Below are positions 17,988 through 26,956 of a stretch of 64,000 nt of DNA, piece after piece. A model generated the notes under the pieces. The model was given only the letters and a program-made list of their open reading frames with translations, was not told where the DNA came from and searched no databases. How positions within the stretch are numbered: position 1 is the first letter of the stretch; every line of letters begins with the position of its first letter. The stretch spans positions 3,038,001-3,102,000 of the forward strand of contig CAWIRC010000001.1 of assembly GCA_963838495.1 (NCBI GenBank). Reading direction: 5' to 3'. A program made the translations under genes and the position numbers. Origin of the DNA: JBEKIK01 sp963838495 (GTDB lineage: Bacteria > Planctomycetota > Planctomycetia > Pirellulales > Thermoguttaceae).

Positions 17988-18759
17988 ATGTCTGCCGATA
18001 GCCGCCAGATGCGAGTAAGCGAACAAACCGACGAGCAATTTGCCGCTTACCGGTCGGTAAGCGGCTGGGCGGTGGCGGGATTGGTCCTCGGCTTGTTCTC
18101 GCCGTTGGCCCTGGCCGATCCGCTGCTCTGGGCATTGCCGGTGATTACGGGCATGGTTTGCGTACAGGCGTTCGTGCATATCAGGCAAAATGCGCCGGGC
18201 ATGATCGGGCGCAAGGCGGCGTTGGCCGGGCTGTGGCTGGCGGTGTTTTCATTGGCCGCCGCGTACGGCGATTGGTTTTACTTCCGCTTATGCATTAAGG
18301 GCGAAGCACGGCAGGCCGCGCTGTTTTGGTTCGAGCTTTTAGCCAAGGACAGGCCGGAACTGGCCTATCAGTTGACGCTGCTGCCCAATCGCCGTCACGC
18401 CTTGGACGAGCGGATTTGGGATTATTACGTGGACGAGGATAGGAATAAACCGTACACGGCCTTGAAGAATTACGTTGCGCCGAGCAAGGACGAGGACTCG
18501 CCCAGCCTGGTGCGGCACGCTTCTGGCCTTGGGCGGATCGGCGGATGTGCGATATCTGGGCACGCTGGACCTGTTTTACGTCGAGTCGAAGTACATAGTC
18601 GATCAGTTGTATGGCGTGACTTTTGTGGAATCCGGGGAGAAAAAGACCTTTTTTGTGGTCGTGCGGCTGGCGCGTCATTGCGTGGACGGCGATCACGCGG
18701 TGTGGAGAATAGTCTATGCCCAAGGGGGCGTGGACCGGTACGGCAAGAAGCCTTTGTAG
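17988..18759 (+). CDS. DUF4190-like membrane protein, frameshifted
   Basis: The N-terminal half has a short hydrophilic start and three helices with the pattern SGWAVAGLVLGLFSPLAL and GRKAALAGLWLAVFSLAAA, typical of DUF4190 proteins of planctomycetes. The C-terminal half, YLGTLDLFYVESKYIVDQLY to VDRYGKKPL, lies in another frame. The break is near 18511-18522; dropping one base gives SLVRTLLALGGSADVRYLG. Function is unknown. It starts 6 bp after the CvpA-like gene, suggesting one transcript. An ATG at 17988 is preferred over a TTG two codons upstream. Confidence 0.6.
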
Positions 18760-18787
18760 GTTGGCTATTGCATATCTAAGCCACGGT

Positions 18788-20452
18788 TTACCAGTTTTTG
18801 ACGTTTTTTCGCGAGCCGCAGATATTCACTTCCATTCCCATTGCCCGGGCCATGGCGGCCTTGGCGAGCATGGCCGAGTCGGCTTCCTTGGGGCTCAGGG
18901 CATAGGCCACTAGGATGTGGTTGGCCTTGTGTTTGGCCATGAATTGATCGCGGGAGACGCCGTACAAGACGGCGTGCATGATGGGCCATTGGGGCGTGGT
19001 AAGGTCCCAGCGGCGTTGGGTCTCTTCCGTCGGGAGTTCGACTACGCAGGCGCGTCCCAGGTCCATTTTCAGCTTGCCGGAATCGACGTAGATGCGGGAC
19101 CAGACGATTTCGCCGGGCTTGGACACGCCTTTTATTGATCCGCCGCCGAGGCGGAAGTACATTGCCGGCTGGCGTTGGCTGCTGGCCCCTGCCCAGCCGC
19201 CGATCAGATGCGCCGGCGGCACCGACCCGGAGATCTCGAAGACCCAGACGTAATCTTTCACCGTGCCGGAGCGGTCCCAGTCGGCCCAGCGGACGTCGTG
19301 GAGGGTGGATTCCACGGGCTGGCCCATGGCCTTGTGGACGCGATAAGTCATCAGCGCGTCCAGGCCCGCGCATTCGTCGACTTCGTTGAAATGGGGCAGG
19401 GGTTCGCCTTCGAAAAGGACTCCGTGGCCGTTGCGGCCTGCAACCGGAGGGCGGTCGGCGTTGTTCAGCGTGCCCTCGACCAGGTCGGAGGCCGGCAACA
19501 GGTCCTTCAAGCCTTGCTGGTATTGGATGCCGATCACCTTGCAGCCGAAATCATGTGCCATGCGCAGGGCGGCGATGTACATTTTGCACTGCGTGAGGAT
19601 TTGATTGTCGGTCAGATCGGTTTCCTCGTTCTCTCCGGTGAGGAACTTCATGCCGCGATCTTCCATCCACTGCCGGACCTGGCGTGCTTCATCGTCCGGG
19701 ACTTGCGTGGTTTCATAATACAGGGCCGACTGGCTTAGGCGTTCTTTGTACACGCCCAGTGGATTGAGGAGTTCGTCCTGGATGATGGCGTTGTACATGC
19801 CCATACAGCCTTCGTCGAAGATGCCCATGATGGCTTTTTCGCGGGCGAGCTGCTCGGCCAGGGTTTTGCCGAGTTTGGCTTCGGGCCCGGGGACTTTGAT
19901 TTTTTTAAGCGGCTTGACGTGCTTGATCGGGTGCTTGACATTGCCCTTGGAGAGCCATTGTTTCAGACTGGAGACGAACATTTTGTCGGTGAAGTTCTCG
20001 CTCCAGAGAGTGGAATATTTTTTGCCGGCCTTGGTAAGGCAGGCGTTGAGGTTCAGCATGCCGACCAGCCCGGGCCACGTGCCCGACCAGTTCGCCACGG
20101 TCAAGATCGGTCCCTGGTGCGAGAGCAAACCGGGCAGGACGTGGTAGGAATATTGCCATACCGCTTCGGCCACAATGAGCTTGGCCATGGGATCGATGTC
20201 GGCGAAGACCTCCAGGCCTTCCTTTTGCGAGGCGATGAAACCGTGCTTTTGGTCTTCCTTGTAGGGGTGCGCCCGGACCAGTTCGTAACCCGCCGCGGCG
20301 ATGGCCTTGGCCAGGTCGTCTTCCAATTCTTTTTGTTTGGCCCAGCAATTTTGATTGGCCGATAGGCGCAGATCGCCGCTGGCTACGAGGAGAACTTGTT
20401 TTTTGCCGGTTTTGGCGGGTTTATTCAATTTCGGTATAGCGTACTGAGGCAT
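18788..20452 (-). CDS. L-fucose/arabinose isomerase-like protein
   Basis: A 554-residue soluble protein resembling proteins annotated as fucose isomerase-like: an N-terminal Rossmann-like half (GKKQVLLVASGDLRLSANQN), a middle region with FDEGCMGMYNAII, and a C-terminal part with LPTEETQRRWDLTTPQWPIMHA. Fucose isomerase converts L-fucose to L-fuculose. Substrate and even isomerase activity are uncertain; metal ligands were not confirmed by alignment. The ATG at 20452 has GGAG nine bases upstream, so it is preferred over a longer start that adds a hydrophobic leader. It stands alone on the minus strand, convergent with the DUF4190-like gene. It could feed lactaldehyde or lactate into the lut cluster, which is only an inference. 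Confidence 0.6.
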   Translation of the reverse strand: MPQYAIPKLNKPAKTGKKQVLLVASGDLRLSANQNCWAKQKELEDDLAKAIAAAGYELVRAHPYKEDQKHGFIASQKEGLEVFADIDPMAKLIVAEAVWQYSYHVLPGLLSHQGPILTVANWSGTWPGLVGMLNLNACLTKAGKKYSTLWSENFTDKMFVSSLKQWLSKGNVKHPIKHVKPLKKIKVPGPEAKLGKTLAEQLAREKAIMGIFDEGCMGMYNAIIQDELLNPLGVYKERLSQSALYYETTQVPDDEARQVRQWMEDRGMKFLTGENEETDLTDNQILTQCKMYIAALRMAHDFGCKVIGIQYQQGLKDLLPASDLVEGTLNNADRPPVAGRNGHGVLFEGEPLPHFNEVDECAGLDALMTYRVHKAMGQPVESTLHDVRWADWDRSGTVKDYVWVFEISGSVPPAHLIGGWAGASSQRQPAMYFRLGGGSIKGVSKPGEIVWSRIYVDSGKLKMDLGRACVVELPTEETQRRWDLTTPQWPIMHAVLYGVSRDQFMAKHKANHILVAYALSPKEADSAMLAKAAMARAMGMEVNICGSRKNVKNW

Positions 20453-20520
20453 CGTTAATACTCCAAAATAAAAAATGCGTAATTTGCTTATAATAATCGA
20501 TAGACAAGCGAAAAGAAAGG

Positions 20521-20548
20521 CACCCCCCACGATTTGGGGGCCTAAATA
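20521..20548. repeat. Palindromic repeat B-like (cccccc...gggggcctaaata)
   Basis: caccccccacgatttggggg followed by cctaaata, a shorter member of the repeat family ending in ctaaa. It is intergenic between two minus-strand genes. Confidence 0.7.
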
Positions 20549-20575
20549 AACCTACCGATTTCAATCCGGTTATAG

Positions 20576-20914
20576 TTAAAAGTCTAAAATATAATCAGGA
20601 TAAGTTGCGTTAAATTCTTTCGACAACGCTGGATTGTCCTCGCGGTTTTTAGCTGCCGGAGTTTGGAGAATGATTAACCGCAAAGCGTGCGGCTCTTTTT
20701 GTTTATCATTTATCGGCAATCGCTGTAAAACCCCCTTCAATCTCTGTAACGTTACATTCGTTCTGGAAATATCCAATAACTCCAGTTGTTTGAATGTGCT
20801 CAGAGCTAGAAGGCTATCGTCGTTGATCTTTGTCCCATCCATATAGATTGTAATGTGCTTAGTTCCATAAGATCGTTTAACCCAGGCCCGGTAATGTTCG
20901 TTTCGGTCAGCCAT
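20576..20914 (-). CDS. Short leucine-rich-repeat-like protein
   Basis: A 112-residue protein. Residues 25-70 read like planctomycete leucine-rich repeats (DGTKINDDSLLALSTFKQLE followed by LLDISRTNVTLQRL). The N-terminus is charged and has no signal peptide. Such fragments are usually parts of larger repeat proteins, so this may be a small stand-alone gene or a remnant. Base composition is more AT-rich than the neighbouring genes, which hints at a different history. No function can be given. Confidence 0.5.
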   Translation of the reverse strand: MADRNEHYRAWVKRSYGTKHITIYMDGTKINDDSLLALSTFKQLELLDISRTNVTLQRLKGVLQRLPINDKQKEPHALRLIILQTPAAKNREDNPALSKEFNATYPDYILDF

Positions 20915-21031
20915 AGCTCTTTCAGCGAATGCTAGTTTCTAAGGCATACGGGGTCGGTTCCGATTGTCCGCCCTATCCTACAAGTCGGCGATCGATATGA
21001 TAGAATGGGTTGGTTCAAAACACGAGCGAAT

Positions 21032-21076
21032 AAGCCCGGAGCGACCATGCTTCGCACGGTGCCCCCGGGGCTAAAG
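21032..21076. repeat. Palindromic repeat B, long member upstream of nadB
   Basis: agcccggagcgaccatgctt and cgcacggtgcccccggggct form nested inverted repeats ending in ggggctaaag. It lies 30 bp before the nadB start. Confidence 0.65.
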
Positions 21077-21106
21077 AATGAATATTGGATCCTGCCGCTG
21101 TAAATC

Positions 21107-22711
21107 ATGACAAATCGCTATCTAGTTCCATTTGGTCCCAAGAGCGTGCCGCATTTTTTTACCGACGTGCTGGTGATCGGCAGCGGATTGGCGGGGATGC
21201 GCGGCGTTGGCGGTCGATCCCGGTTTGTCGGTGGTGATGATTACCAAGGACGGAGTCGATCAATCGAACAGCAACGTGGCCCAGGGTGGAATTGCCGGCG
21301 TCTTGGATCCGGCAGACCGGTTCGAGGACCACGTAGAGGACACGTTAATGGCTGGCGGATCGCTGTGCGACAGGGAGGTGGTCGAGCACGTGGTTCGTCA
21401 ATCTCCGCGCTCAATCGAGGAGTTGATCGGCTGGGGCGTGCATTTCGATCAATTGGGCGGGCGTCTGGCTTTGGCCCGCGAGGGAGGGCACAGCCACGAC
21501 CGCATCGCTCACGCCTTGGGCGACGCCACGGGCAAGGAAATCATGCGCGTGGTGGTCAACCGCGTGCAGGCGTTGCCCAACGTGTTTATTTGGGAAAACA
21601 CCTTCACCATCGATCTTTTGACCCGCGGCGGCGCCTGTTGCGGCGCTGTCTGGAACAGCCGGCACGGCAAGACCATAGTCTGGGCGAAGCAGACGATTTT
21701 GGCCAGCGGCGGGGCGGGCCAAATCTACCGCGAAACAACCAATCCCGAAGTGGCCACCGGCGACGGCATGGCCATGGCCTATCGGGCAGGTGCGGAGTTG
21801 CGCGACATGGAGTTCATGCAGTTCCATCCCACCGTGCTATACATTGCGGGCGGCAGCCGGCACCTGATCTCCGAAGCCACGCGCGGGGCCGGGGCCTGGT
21901 TGGTCGATCGCCACGGCCGGCGCTTCATGACCGATTACGATCCGCGCGGCGAGCTTGCCCCGCGCGACGTGGTCAGCCTGGCCATCGTTTGCCAGATGGA
22001 AAAGACCCGTCATCCGCACGTTTATTTGGACCTTACGCATCTCGAGCCGGGCTGGGTACGCACCCGCTTTCCCAGCATAGCCGCCGTGTGTGCTGAGTTC
22101 GATTTGGACATTACCCGCGACCGCATTCCGGTCCGGCCCGGGGCGCATTACATGATGGGCGGAGTATCAGTCGATCAGGAAGGCCGGACCATGCTTCCCG
22201 GGCTGTGGGCGGCGGGCGAGGTCACCTCGACCGGCTTGCACGGGGCCAACCGGCTGGCGTCGAACAGCCTGGTGGAGGCCATGGTCTTCGGGGCATCGGC
22301 CGGGGCCGGAGCATCGCGGGCGGCAACGGCCATGCAAGATACGTTCAGGGCATTGGTGGTGGAAAATCCCCGCGCGAACCATCGACTGAGCCCTTGAACC
22401 TGGCCGACATCCGCAACTCGCTCAAAAGCCTGATGTGGCGCAACGTGGGCGTGCGCCGCGACGCCGAAGGATTGACCGACGCCACCGAAAGCATCACCCA
22501 CTGGAGCCGTTACGTCTTGCCGCGGCAGTTTTCCGATCCCGGCGGGTGGGAACTGCAGAACATGCTCTTAATAGCGCGGTTGATGATCGAAGCCGCGCTC
22601 GAACGCCAAGAGAGCCGCGGGGCGCACGTCCGCACCGATTTCCCCAACGCCGACGACGAACACTGGAACCGGCACGTCAGCTTTAGCCGCGAGGAATCGA
22701 ATGAACAATGA
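21107..22711 (+). CDS. nadB: L-aspartate oxidase, split by two frameshifts
   Basis: Three frames make one NadB of about 535 residues. The first supplies the FAD-binding start TDVLVIGSGLAG. The second has NVAQGGIAGVL, ILASGGAGQIYRETTNP, MEFMQFHPTVLY, HYMMGGVSVD and LHGANRLASNSLVEAMVFG, all NadB hallmarks. The third supplies the C-terminal helical domain NLADIRNSLKSLMWRNVGV. NadB oxidises aspartate to iminoaspartate, the first step of NAD synthesis. Breaks are near 21198-21204 (two bases missing from a GC repeat; fixing it gives AGMRAALAVDP) and 22391-22393 (one C missing). nadA and nadC are not in the window. A copy of its last 55 bp lies at 24910-24964. Confidence 0.92.
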
Positions 22712-22811
22712 ATTGACACGTTGGTCTGCAAACGGCACGTGGAAAAAAATTGTAATGACCAGCAATTTTACGCTGGCGGCGATCTTCTTGATTTAGGATG
22801 TTCTGTGGTTC

Positions 22812-24719
22812 ATGTTCAAAAGCAGGAAATCTTTCAAGCATCGGAAACAGAGAGCACAGGCCCAAGGGGACATCTTGTCCCCGCTGGCGCCGCGCCTCCG
22901 GGTGCTTGGGGCAATAACGCTGATTTTTGCCGCGGGCTTTATCGCTTATCTTCCCGTTATAAATGGCGGATTCATATTAGATGACAGCGTTCTTGTGACT
23001 AATAATCCTCTTGTTAAGACAGCCGACGGCCTGACCAGGTTTTGGCGCACCACGGAGCAGCTTGAATATTATCCCCTGACCTACAACATATTCTGGCTCG
23101 AATGGAGGTTATGGGAAACTAATCCCGGCGGCTACCACGCCACCAACCTGATATTGCACATCTTCGAATCGTTGTTGATTTGGGTCATCTTGCGGAGGTT
23201 GTCGATTACCGGCGCTTTTCTGGCGGGCTTGCTGTTTGCCGTACACCCGATAAACGTCGAGTCGGTGGCCTGGATCGCGCAACTGAGAAACATGACGGCA
23301 ATGTTGTTCTTTCTGTTGTCTATCTTATGGTATCTGAGATCATGCATCTCCGAAGGAAGCGAAGGGGCGGGGACCTCGCGTTCCCACTTTGGACCGCAGG
23401 AACGAGCAGCGCGCGCTCGCCGACCAACTTTTTCATCCTTCATCCTTCATCCTTCTTCCTTTCACTTTTGGTACTGGTTGAGTCTGGCAGCGTTTGTGCT
23501 GGCGATGCTGGGCAAGGGATCGGTGGCGGTCTTGCCTGCGCTCGTTTTGGGGATCGTATGGTGGCTGCGTCCGTTGACAAGGCGGGATTTATGGCGGGTA
23601 TTGCCGTTTTTCGCGGTCACAATTGCCTTGACCGCGGCAAACGTGTGGTTCCAAACTCACGGCACGGAAATTGTAATTCGTGATACCGGTTTTGCCGATC
23701 GTCTTGCTGGTGCGGGCTGCGTGGTGTGGTTTTATCTGTACAAGGCGCTGTTGCCTATCAATCTGGCTTTTGTCTATCGGCAGTGGCATATTGAGGCGGA
23801 ACGACTTCTTTGGTGGTTGCCGCTATTGGCCGTGCTGGCCCTTACTGCGGTGTTGTGGCGGTGTCGAAAAACCTGGAGCCGACCGTTGCTGTTCGCTTGG
23901 GGTTTTTTCTGCGTGGCGCTGGTTCCGGTGATGGGTTTTGCAGACGTGGGGTTCATGCAATATTCATTGGTGGCCGACCATTACCAGCACATCGCCCTCA
24001 TCGGCCTGGTCGCGGCGGCAGCGGCGCTATGGAGTGCGTGGTCTAAACAGGCGCGAGGCGTGGTGGCGCGCCGGGCGGCGCACGCCCTTGCCGTCGTAAC
24101 GGCGGGGATTCTAATGTTGCTCACCTGGCGGCAATGCTCGCTTTACAAAGATCCAATCTTACTATATCGGGACACATTGAAAAAGAATCCTGAGTGTTGG
24201 ATGATCCATAGCAATTTGGGCCTTGCACTAAAATCAAGAGGTCAATATCAGGAGGCGGTCGAACACTTCAAAACAGTCCTGCGCATTAAACCCGATTGCG
24301 CTATTGCCTATATCAATTTGGGCAATATATTCCGTAAAGAAGGACATGTAGAGGAAGCTATTGAACAATATAAGCAAGCTCTTCTGTTCAATCCCAACTT
24401 GGCCGAAGCCTATAGCAACCTGGGCGCCGCTTTGGTCGAAATTAACCAGGCGGAAGAAGCAGTGAGATATTATCAAAATGCCATGCGGCTTAACCCTGGC
24501 TTTATCGAGGCCCAATATAATTTGGCGGAAGCCTACGCCAAATTGCATCGATCTTCAGAGGCCGTTGAAGCGGCGGAAAAGGCCGTGGCTCTTGCTCGGT
24601 CTCAGGGTCAGACCGCGATGGTTGAGGTGATTGAAACTTGGTTGAACGCCTACCGCGCCGGCCTGTCGGGTATGAAGGACTCCCCGCCCACTCGCAGACC
24701 GGATTCCAAGACGCCTTGA
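22812..24719 (+). CDS. TMTC-like membrane protein with C-terminal TPR repeats (first paralog)
   Basis: 635 residues. The N-terminal 420 residues hold about ten TM helices, with a DD motif in the first loop (GGFILDDSVLVTNNPLV) as in PMT/TMTC-type glycosyltransferases, and conserved NPGGYHATNLILH. The C-terminal third has about four TPR units (NPECWMIHSNLGLALKSRGQ and following). Such proteins are thought to mannosylate or otherwise glycosylate proteins; the acceptor is unknown. A loop near residues 175-215 (SEGSEGAGTSRSHFGPQERA onward) is encoded by repeat DNA at 23377-23406 and a tccttcatccttcatcc tract. The paralog at 34265-36561 has different repeat DNA at the same point. Confidence 0.75.
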   Translation: MFKSRKSFKHRKQRAQAQGDILSPLAPRLRVLGAITLIFAAGFIAYLPVINGGFILDDSVLVTNNPLVKTADGLTRFWRTTEQLEYYPLTYNIFWLEWRLWETNPGGYHATNLILHIFESLLIWVILRRLSITGAFLAGLLFAVHPINVESVAWIAQLRNMTAMLFFLLSILWYLRSCISEGSEGAGTSRSHFGPQERAARARRPTFSSFILHPSSFHFWYWLSLAAFVLAMLGKGSVAVLPALVLGIVWWLRPLTRRDLWRVLPFFAVTIALTAANVWFQTHGTEIVIRDTGFADRLAGAGCVVWFYLYKALLPINLAFVYRQWHIEAERLLWWLPLLAVLALTAVLWRCRKTWSRPLLFAWGFFCVALVPVMGFADVGFMQYSLVADHYQHIALIGLVAAAAALWSAWSKQARGVVARRAAHALAVVTAGILMLLTWRQCSLYKDPILLYRDTLKKNPECWMIHSNLGLALKSRGQYQEAVEHFKTVLRIKPDCAIAYINLGNIFRKEGHVEEAIEQYKQALLFNPNLAEAYSNLGAALVEINQAEEAVRYYQNAMRLNPGFIEAQYNLAEAYAKLHRSSEAVEAAEKAVALARSQGQTAMVEVIETWLNAYRAGLSGMKDSPPTRRPDSKTP

Positions 24720-24750
24720 TTCCCAATAGTTTGGATAGGCGCGACGCCGA

Positions 24751-24893
24751 TTATCGCACCAAAAGGGCGATCAGGCGCTTGGGGCCGTGGACGCCGAGGA
24801 TCAGGGTCTTTTCGATGTCCGATGTGCGGCTGGGGCCGGTGACAATAACCAGTTCGCCGCTTGGTTCCCGGGCGGTCAGGCGCGGGGTGACGG
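24751..24893 (-). pseudogene. Relic copy of the lutC 3' end
   Basis: The last 47 codons of lutC are repeated here, including TGPSRTSDIEKTLILGVHGP and a final TAA in the same place. By hand count it is about 86% identical to 26160-26302 over 143 bp. The rest of lutC is missing, and the sequence passes directly into a relic of nadB. It has no start, so it is not a working gene. Confidence 0.85.
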
Positions 24894-24909
24894 GGGCATA
24901 CGCCGCGAT

Positions 24910-24964
24910 GCACACGTCCGTACCGACTTCCCCAAACACCGACGACGAGCATTGAAACCGGCAT
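24910..24964 (+). pseudogene. Relic copy of the nadB 3' end
   Basis: About 55 bp similar to nadB 22622-22675 (cacgtccgtaccgacttccc and neighbours), with one extra base and a few substitutions. It sits next to the lutC relic, tail to tail. Together they mark an old duplication. Confidence 0.75.
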
Positions 24965-25031
24965 ATTGCGTTCCGTTGTGCTGATGCTGTATAATATTTC
25001 GTGGACATGTTTAGTTTATAGGACTTCTGCC

Positions 25032-26153
25032 ATGCTTCGTCAATCATGTCCGGCAATTCTGATATTTCTCTTGTGGCTTACAGTATCGGCCTTTGGCCGG
25101 AATGTCGAATACGTCATACACATAAGCGTGGACGGCGGCGGATCGAATTACATTCAATCGCTTATCGGCGGCGGCGAGTTGCCGTATTTCCAGCGGTTTT
25201 TTGCCGAAGGCGCCGGTACGTTCAATGCCCGCAGCGATTACGATTATACCGTCACCTTGCCGAATCACGTTACGCAAGTCGCTGGCCGGGGAGTCGAAGG
25301 GGTGGACGGGCACAATTGGACCGGCAACGACGATCCGGAACCGGATCAAACCATCCATAATAACAAAGGATCGTATGTGGCCGGTGTCTTCGACGTGGTG
25401 CACGACAATGGCTTAAGAACCGGAATGTTCGCCAGCAAGACCAAGTTCAGCCTGTTCGACACGTCTTACAACGCCGTAAACGGAGCGGTTGACGTGACCG
25501 GCGCGGACAACGGTCGGGCCAAAATCGAGAGCTATGTTTTTGACGAAGACACTTCCGCGCTGACCGATAGTTTGATAACCGCGATGCGATCCGATCCTTT
25601 CAATTATGCATTTGTGCATTATGCCGATCCCGACGCGGCTGGGCACGGCAGCGGTTGGGGAAGCGCGGAATACAATGACGCCCTGGCCGCGGTTGACGGC
25701 TACCTGGGCCGGATATTCGATATGGTGGAATCCGACGCTGCATTAAAAGGCAAAACGGCCATAGTGTTGACGGCAGATCACGGCGGCGGCGAGTTTGGTC
25801 ACGATGATCCGGCCGATCCGCTTGACTACACGATTCCATTCGGCGTTTGGGGGCCGGGCGTGACGCCCGGGGCGGATTTATATGCGATAAACGGCCCAAC
25901 GCGGTTGGACCCCGACGAAGGCCGCCCGCCGTATTCCGACCCGATGCAGCCGATCCGCAACGGCGACGCCGCGAACCTGGAACTGCAGTTGCTCGGCCTG
26001 CCTTCGGTCCGGGGCTCGACGATTAATGCGGCACAGGATTTGGCGGTCCCGGAGCCTTCGAACTTTGCATGTCTTATCATTGGAATCGCGATTGCGGCGG
26101 CATGGAGAATTATCATACGAACGGACAAAATTGCCGTACCGCTGATGGACTGA
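25032..26153 (+). CDS. Secreted AlkP-superfamily phosphodiesterase-like protein with PEP-CTERM tail
   Basis: 373 residues from the ATG at 25032. A signal peptide is visible (residues 7-22). The body matches type I phosphodiesterase/nucleotide pyrophosphatase: YVIHISVDGGG, TVTLPNHVTQVAGR containing the likely nucleophile Thr, FVHYADPDAAGHGSGWGS, and TADHGGGEFGHDD, which supply metal ligands. The C-terminus has VPEPSNFACLIIGIAIAAAW followed by basic residues, a PEP-CTERM sorting signal recognised by exosortase. The protein probably ends up at the cell surface. Substrate is unknown. It lies between the lutC/nadB relics and lutC itself, with only 6 bp to the lutC stop on the opposite strand. Confidence 0.82.
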   Translation: MLRQSCPAILIFLLWLTVSAFGRNVEYVIHISVDGGGSNYIQSLIGGGELPYFQRFFAEGAGTFNARSDYDYTVTLPNHVTQVAGRGVEGVDGHNWTGNDDPEPDQTIHNNKGSYVAGVFDVVHDNGLRTGMFASKTKFSLFDTSYNAVNGAVDVTGADNGRAKIESYVFDEDTSALTDSLITAMRSDPFNYAFVHYADPDAAGHGSGWGSAEYNDALAAVDGYLGRIFDMVESDAALKGKTAIVLTADHGGGEFGHDDPADPLDYTIPFGVWGPGVTPGADLYAINGPTRLDPDEGRPPYSDPMQPIRNGDAANLELQLLGLPSVRGSTINAAQDLAVPEPSNFACLIIGIAIAAAWRIIIRTDKIAVPLMD

Positions 26154-26159
26154 GAGATT

Positions 26160-26810
26160 TTATCCCACCAGCAGCACGATCAGGCGTTTTGGGCCGTGTA
26201 CGCCGAGGATCAGGGTCTTTTCGATGTCCGAGGTGCGGCTGGGACCGGTGACGATAACGAACTCGCCGCTAAGTTCCCGGGGTGCCAGGCGCGGGGCGAC
26301 GCTGTCCCAAGCGGCGGGTAGGTGTTCGAAGAGTTGATCGACCCGGGCGACGACAACGCAGGCCGGCGGCAGGTAGCAGAGCAGGCGGTCCTCGGCCGTG
26401 GGACAGGCGATGAGCGAGGAGCCGGTGTCGGCCAACAGTACATCCGCCGCCACGATGCTGGCCGAAAGCTCGGCCATTTCCACGGGCGACCAATTGGGCT
26501 TGGGCCATTGGATCAGTTTGGGATCCAGCTCTTTGACCGCTTCGCAGCAGATGGGGCGGTACATGACTCCGATCGACGTCCACCCGGCCGCTTTGACCAG
26601 TTCGGCCAATTGCTTTTGCGCATCGCCCATGGTGGCACAGCGGATCACTTCACCGTACAGGGATATAACTTCGCCTTGGAATTGATCGGCCAATGCGGCC
26701 GTGTCAGCCGTTTGCCGGGGCCAGACCTCGGGTGCGGCCGGGACCTCTACTGCCGGGCCTCTGGACAGTTCGGTGTGAATGCGATGTAAAATGGCGTCTC
26801 GGCTGGTCAT
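26160..26810 (-). CDS. lutC: LUD-domain protein LutC of lactate utilisation
   Basis: 216 residues from the ATG at 26810. The LUD (LutC/YkgG) pattern is visible: TSIGVMYRPICCEAVKEL, ASIVAADVLLADTGSSLIAC with the family's ADTGS motif, and TGPSRTSDIEKTLILGVHGP near the end. LutC works with LutA and LutB in iron-sulfur-dependent oxidation of L-lactate to pyruvate. It is the last gene of the minus-strand cluster, 146 bp after lutB, with palindromes between. The family length is about 200-240. The frame is intact, while a broken duplicate of its end lies at 24751-24893. Confidence 0.88.
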   Translation of the reverse strand: MTSRDAILHRIHTELSRGPAVEVPAAPEVWPRQTADTAALADQFQGEVISLYGEVIRCATMGDAQKQLAELVKAAGWTSIGVMYRPICCEAVKELDPKLIQWPKPNWSPVEMAELSASIVAADVLLADTGSSLIACPTAEDRLLCYLPPACVVVARVDQLFEHLPAAWDSVAPRLAPRELSGEFVIVTGPSRTSDIEKTLILGVHGPKRLIVLLVG

Positions 26811-26827
26811 GTATGTAATCCCTGTTT

Positions 26828-26944
26828 GTAGGACGATTTTAAAAATCGTCCTACGATGCAAATTTTCCCGGAGCAAGCTCCGGGGCTAAACACGTTTATT
26901 TCGCGACCGGCCGATCATCGGCCGGTGCCGGTCGTAGCTTTATG
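26828..26944. repeat. Cluster of three palindromes between lutB and lutC
   Basis: First a near-perfect palindrome gtaggacgattttaaaaatc plus gtcctac (26828-26854). Then tcccggagcaagctccgggg ending ctaaa (26866-26890, repeat B). Then cgcgaccggccgatcatcgg with ccggtgccggtcgtagcttt (26902-26944, repeat C). They fill almost the whole gap and may affect how much lutC is made from the cluster transcript. Confidence 0.75.
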
Positions 26945-26956
26945 AAAGTGTGTTAT

